Positions 60,719 to 64,000 of a stretch of DNA of 64,000 nt are shown here, in pieces (position 1 is the stretch's first letter; each line of letters starts with the position of its first letter). Below the pieces are notes generated by a model. That model was not told the DNA's origin. It searched no databases and worked only from the letters and a program-made list of their open reading frames with translations. This DNA comes from G965233625 sp965233625 (GTDB lineage Bacteria > Planctomycetota > Planctomycetia > Pirellulales > Pirellulaceae). The translations under genes were made by a program, and so were the position numbers. Where the stretch lies: assembly GCA_965233625.1 (NCBI GenBank), contig OZ247499.1, positions 248,001-312,000 on the forward strand. The letters are read 5' to 3'.

Positions 60719-62257
60719 TTACTTCTTCTTTGCCTGCGCATTCCATTGCTCCCACTTTTCAGCAAGCTGCCTGGTGAGATCTGGATGTTCGCTGGCGATG
60801 TTTTTCATTTCGGTCGGGTCGGTCTTCAGGTTGTAGAGTTCCCACGACTTGCCGGCGCGGATGGCTTTGAAGTCTCCTTGCCTGACGGCGTTGGCCTTGT
60901 TGAATCGCCAATAGAGTTCTGCGTGTGGCTCCCTCTGTTTGCCTTGAAAAACGGGCAGTAGCGAAAGACCGATGGGCGGTCTGGTTTTTCTCCCATTGAT
61001 CTGGCTGGGGTATTCGGCGCCGGTGATGTCCATGAGTGTTGACTGGATGTCGACGATGTGGCCCACCTGCCCGGTCATGGTGTCTGGCTCGATAACGCCG
61101 GGCCAATGTGCAATGAACGGCGTGCGGATGCCGCCTTCGTAATCGGTGGATTTGAATTTACGGTACGGCGTGTTGCTGGCGTTGGCCCATCCGACAGAGA
61201 TCGTGCGATAGCTCTCGACGGGCCCTGGCGGAATGTCCGGCGTGGTGTTGGGTTGTTCCCGGCAGGCGCCGTTATCACTTAGCAGCATGATGAGGGTGTT
61301 GTCCCATTTGCCCAGCGACTTCACTTTGGCAAAGAGCCGTCCAAGGTTCTGATCCACCCGGTCGATCATCGCGCAGTAAACGGCCATTTTCAGATCTTCG
61401 GCATCTTTCTGCTTTTCAGAAAGCGTGTCCCAGCCTTGTGCTTCGCGGGGTGTAAGTTTGTGCGCGGGGCCGATAATGCCCATTTCTTTCATCCGCTGAA
61501 AGCGTTTTTCGCGCAGTACATCCCAGCCCATTTTGAATTTGCCGCGGTACTTGGCGATATCTTTCGGCCAGGCGTGTAGCGGGTAATGCGGCGCCGTGTA
61601 CGGCAGATACAGCAGGAAGGGCTTGTCTTCATTCTTGTATTCTTCGAGCCTGTCGATGGCGTAAGTGGTAAAGGCGTCGGTCGTGTAGAACTTAGGGTCA
61701 GGATTGGTGTAGCCCATGATGACCTTGTCTTCGATGGCCCAGCGGCGGACGCGAGATTTGCCTTTGCGGCCGGGCGGCCCTTCACCCTCGCGAGCCTTTA
61801 ATCCTGGATTGAAGAAGTTGCAACAGCCATCCGCCAGACCGAAATAGCGGTCGAAGCCGCGTGTGGTTGGCAGCGGTGACTGATGCCATTTTCCCGCGAT
61901 AATCGTGCGATAGCCGGCGCCCTTGAGCACTTCCCCGAATGTCGCGGCCTGTGACATATCGTTGTCACCAATGTGGTACGCATAATTGCCCGTCAGCAAT
62001 TCTGCACGCGTCGTATGACACTTCGCCGTGTTGTAAAACTGCGTGAACCTCAGACCCTTCTTGGCCAGCATGTTGATGTTTGGGGTATCCACTTCGCCGC
62101 CATAGCAGCCTAAGTCGGAATACCCCATGTCATCGACCATGATCAGAATGACGTTCGGCCGCTGATGCTCCGCGCGGAGAGATGTGGACGATAAGGCGAC
62201 CACGCAGGTCAGAAGCGTCAGCGTGCACAGCACAGTTGTTCCTGGAAATCGTTTCAT
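60719..62257 (-). CDS. Secreted sulfatase with non-canonical CxTxR maturation site
   Basis: 512 aa from the ATG at 62257 (AGGAAG 7 nt upstream); a start at 62296 would precede the signal peptide. Signal (TVLCTLTLLTCVVALSSTSLRA), then RPNVILIMVDDMGYSDLGCYGGEVDTPN with the metal-binding DD. The site is C80-H-T-T-R84 in AKCHTTRAELLTG, where formylglycine motifs normally have Pro or Ala at the third position. LIMLLSDNGACRE and WHQSPLPTTRGFDRYFG are also typical, the latter resembling arylsulfatase A-like planctomycete enzymes. Converges on the preceding gene with 40 bp between stops. Confidence 0.85.
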   Translation of the reverse strand: MKRFPGTTVLCTLTLLTCVVALSSTSLRAEHQRPNVILIMVDDMGYSDLGCYGGEVDTPNINMLAKKGLRFTQFYNTAKCHTTRAELLTGNYAYHIGDNDMSQAATFGEVLKGAGYRTIIAGKWHQSPLPTTRGFDRYFGLADGCCNFFNPGLKAREGEGPPGRKGKSRVRRWAIEDKVIMGYTNPDPKFYTTDAFTTYAIDRLEEYKNEDKPFLLYLPYTAPHYPLHAWPKDIAKYRGKFKMGWDVLREKRFQRMKEMGIIGPAHKLTPREAQGWDTLSEKQKDAEDLKMAVYCAMIDRVDQNLGRLFAKVKSLGKWDNTLIMLLSDNGACREQPNTTPDIPPGPVESYRTISVGWANASNTPYRKFKSTDYEGGIRTPFIAHWPGVIEPDTMTGQVGHIVDIQSTLMDITGAEYPSQINGRKTRPPIGLSLLPVFQGKQREPHAELYWRFNKANAVRQGDFKAIRAGKSWELYNLKTDPTEMKNIASEHPDLTRQLAEKWEQWNAQAKKK

Positions 62258-62376
62258 AGCATCTTCCTGTGAATCTTTTTGCGGGTCGAACAACATCGCA
62301 GCTAGTGTCTGAGAAAATCGACTGGAATTACAGTGTAACTACCGCGGCCGCTGTTCGCCCGGTCGTGTTGGCATGG

Positions 62377-63243
62377 TTAAAAGAAAGTATCCAGCACGCC
62401 GGACACAATGTAAATCACCACTGTGATGGCGCCGCAGATGGCCACTGTTACTCCGAACAGCACCAGCAGCGGTACCGCGACCGGCGCGAGCAGCGAGGTG
62501 AAGAAGCCTGCCGCCGCGCCACAGGCAAGTACAGAAAGATTGGTCACCAGCAGGCCTGCTACAACCGCAAGCGCCACCATCAGGCCGCCTGCGCGGCCGC
62601 CTTGATAATCGACAGGACTTGGCGCCATGTGGCTGCCAATGCAGAGGGCTAGATAGGCGAACAGGTAAATCCGCCAGCTGTAAAACTGGCTAGGCGCTGC
62701 GATCTCTGCTCCTACATCGCGGATCATCAACAGGAACTGCTTACCTGCGGCAAAGACTTCGCCCTCAGCGATCTGGCTGGCAATGCTGCCGGAATCTAAT
62801 GACGCCCACGCTGCTGCCGGAAAAATCAGCCACAGCACCCCATACAACGCGAGCGAGCCTCCAAGCAGCGGCGCGACGCCGATAAAGAAGTTGCCGATCT
62901 CATCAACCCGGCTGTTCAGCCGCGTCGTATAGCGGACATAACCCAGGCGCCCTTCGGCGGGATCGGGGCGGAACAGCGCCAGTTCGACAACCTTCCGCCG
63001 CCATAGCACCGCCATCACAGCATGGCTTAACTCGTGAACCGGCGTGCCGATCCAGCCTGTCAGCAGCACGCCCCGCCAGCCGAACCACCGCATCAGATGC
63101 GACTGAGTAACCCGTTCACAAAGGTGCAGCAGAAAGGTCAGCAACAGGACCGGCGCCACGAAGCAGATCAACTGGAAAAACGTTTCCTGAAGACCGCCTA
63201 GCAGAATCGATTGAAGCCAGTTGTCGCGGGCAAGCAACGCCAT
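62377..63243 (-). CDS. Membrane metallopeptidase-like protein (HExxH)
   Basis: 288 aa. Six or so membrane helices (ICFVAPVLLLTFLLHL, FFIGVAPLLGGSLALYGVLWLIF, GGLMVALAVVAGLLVTNLSVLACGAAAGFF, LLVLFGVTVAICGAITVVIYIV). H70-E-L-S-H74 in GTPVHELSHAVMAV is an HExxH zinc motif placed in a membrane helix, as in M50 site-2 proteases; the second motif in that family (LDG or NPxxG-like) may correspond to NFFIGVAPLLGG. Family membership is uncertain; a stand-alone membrane protease or a pseudo-protease are both possible. Confidence 0.7.
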   Translation of the reverse strand: MALLARDNWLQSILLGGLQETFFQLICFVAPVLLLTFLLHLCERVTQSHLMRWFGWRGVLLTGWIGTPVHELSHAVMAVLWRRKVVELALFRPDPAEGRLGYVRYTTRLNSRVDEIGNFFIGVAPLLGGSLALYGVLWLIFPAAAWASLDSGSIASQIAEGEVFAAGKQFLLMIRDVGAEIAAPSQFYSWRIYLFAYLALCIGSHMAPSPVDYQGGRAGGLMVALAVVAGLLVTNLSVLACGAAAGFFTSLLAPVAVPLLVLFGVTVAICGAITVVIYIVSGVLDTFF

Positions 63244-63368
63244 TGTTCTGTTGATTGGCAGTTTGAAATAGAATCTATCATCGTATCATGATTCGTTCTT
63301 TATGACGCGTACGTACACGCTTGTAAGCTGCAAGCTTCCGTCGCGGTGCAACTCTGGAAAGCAGTTAC
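63244..63368. other. Divergent intergenic region, A/T-rich
   Basis: 125 bp. The part 63250-63310 is A/T-rich (GAAATAGAATCTATCATCGTATCATGATTCG) and likely holds both promoters. GCTTG and CAAGC flank a short loop around 63320-63340, a weak dyad. Confidence 0.4.
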
Positions 63369-64000
63369 GTGAACACTCGACCTGCCGTTGCAATCGCCGG
63401 CGCCAGCGTCCGCGCTGCGGCGCAGTCAGCCGTGCGGGCGGGCTTCGATGTGTACGCGTTTGATTTATTCGGCGACGCTGATCTCCGAAACATCGCGACA
63501 TGCAAGGTGATCCCGGCGGACGAATATCCGCGCGGCATTCCCCGGCTGCTTGAAGAGCTGGCGCCGATGCCTTGTTTCTTCACCGGCGCTATGGAGAACC
63601 ACCCGGAAGTCGTCCAGAAAGTTAGCGAGCAACGCGAAGTGCTTGGCAACGGCGCCGGCGTGCTGCGGTGCATCCGCGATCCTTTTGAATTGGCGGCCGT
63701 TCTTGAGAAAAATAAATTGCCCGTTGCCAATGTTCTGGCAACGCCGCCAGAAGCTTCATACGGAGACTGGATCAGAAAGCCATTTAAGTCTGCCGGTGGC
63801 GGGCGGATCAGACTGGCGGAAACGTCGGATTCGCAGCAACGGGTTTCCGATCCGGCTTATTACTTTCAACGCTTGGTTGAAGGAGTTTCGTACAGCGGGG
63901 TTTATGTGATGGCCGGTGGTTCGTCGGTATTGCTGGGCGTGACACGGCAGTTACATGGCAGGGATTTCGAGGGTCAATCGCCCTTCAGTTACGCGGGTTC
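63369..64000 (+). CDS. ATP-grasp family protein, 3' truncated
   Basis: Starts at a GTG at 63369, with GGAAA 8 nt upstream, and runs open to the window end (~210 residues). The N-terminus is an alpha/beta preATP-grasp domain (PAVAIAGASVRAAAQSAVRAGFDVYAFDLF, then CFFTGAMENHPEVVQKVSEQREVLGN), followed by the nucleotide-binding lid (WIRKPFKSAGGGRIRLA) and YYFQRLVEGVSYSGVYV, characteristic of ATP-grasp ligases with a Lys-Pro-Gly-rich loop. Planctomycetes carry ATP-grasp genes of this kind in tetrahydromethanopterin C1 clusters; that link cannot be checked from this fragment. Confidence 0.75.
   Translation, partial: MNTRPAVAIAGASVRAAAQSAVRAGFDVYAFDLFGDADLRNIATCKVIPADEYPRGIPRLLEELAPMPCFFTGAMENHPEVVQKVSEQREVLGNGAGVLRCIRDPFELAAVLEKNKLPVANVLATPPEASYGDWIRKPFKSAGGGRIRLAETSDSQQRVSDPAYYFQRLVEGVSYSGVYVMAGGSSVLLGVTRQLHGRDFEGQSPFSYAG

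Overview
The window comes from a planctomycete chromosome, moderately GC-rich. The evidence is the set of gene families, which is close to diagnostic: secreted DUF1592/DUF1588/DUF1585 and DUF1549/DUF1553 haem-c proteins paired with DUF1552 and DUF1501 partners, plus YdjY-type, TIGR02996 and TIGR03067-like domains, SHD1, secreted sulfatases and a DUF4175-like giant coiled-coil protein. I cannot fix the genus. Both ends cut through genes. No rRNA, tRNA, CRISPR array, canonical insertion sequence or prophage was seen, and no gene-free stretch exceeds 300 bp once starts are corrected. Many genes lack a good Shine-Dalgarno sequence, so start choices are often soft.

Layout: 1-2.3 kb holds the tail of a DUF1592-type cytochrome and its DUF1552 partner. 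2.4-8.2 kb (minus) is a DUF4175-like protein, a Gln-rich partner and a secreted prenyltransferase-repeat protein. 8.3-12.7 kb holds a YdjY-type secreted protein, an orphan 622-aa protein and a geranylgeranyl-reductase-type flavoprotein. 12.7-18.1 kb holds a zinc-ribbon membrane protein, an aldo/keto reductase, a tandem ModA-like binding protein divergent from a sulfite-oxidase-like Moco protein with a pentapeptide tail, and a Xer recombinase. 18.3-20.8 kb (minus) holds a small protein, a lipoprotein and a TIGR02996-MshEN-GspE-N fusion without an ATPase. 20.9-26.8 kb holds an amidohydrolase and a compact set: MoxR-type AAA ATPase, 635-aa unknown, cyclase/kynurenine-formamidase-like protein and a HisN-like phosphatase. 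26.8-35.5 kb holds two thioredoxin-fold proteins, a His/Glu-rich lipoprotein, a membrane protein, a SHD1 protein, a sulfatase and a small membrane protein. 35.5-39.9 kb holds an MFS transporter, then a PaaK-like ligase, a cysteine-desulfurase-like PLP enzyme and DUF971.

40.2-58.1 kb is the dominant block: one-directional genes for a secreted FAD oxidoreductase, a DUF1592-type cytochrome, a four-helix-bundle protein, DUF1552, a 425-aa secreted protein, and two DUF1549/1553-DUF1501 pairs. They look like a secreted redox and carbohydrate-binding apparatus. The four-helix-bundle gene lies in a ~473-bp element bounded by 38-bp near-perfect inverted repeats, inserted between a cytochrome gene and its partner that are only 47 bp apart in the paralogous module at the window start. 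I regard this intervening-sequence-like element in a protein operon as the most striking structure here.

58.3-64 kb holds a zinc-ribbon/TIGR03067-like membrane protein, a second sulfatase with an unusual maturation motif, an HExxH membrane protein and a truncated ATP-grasp gene.
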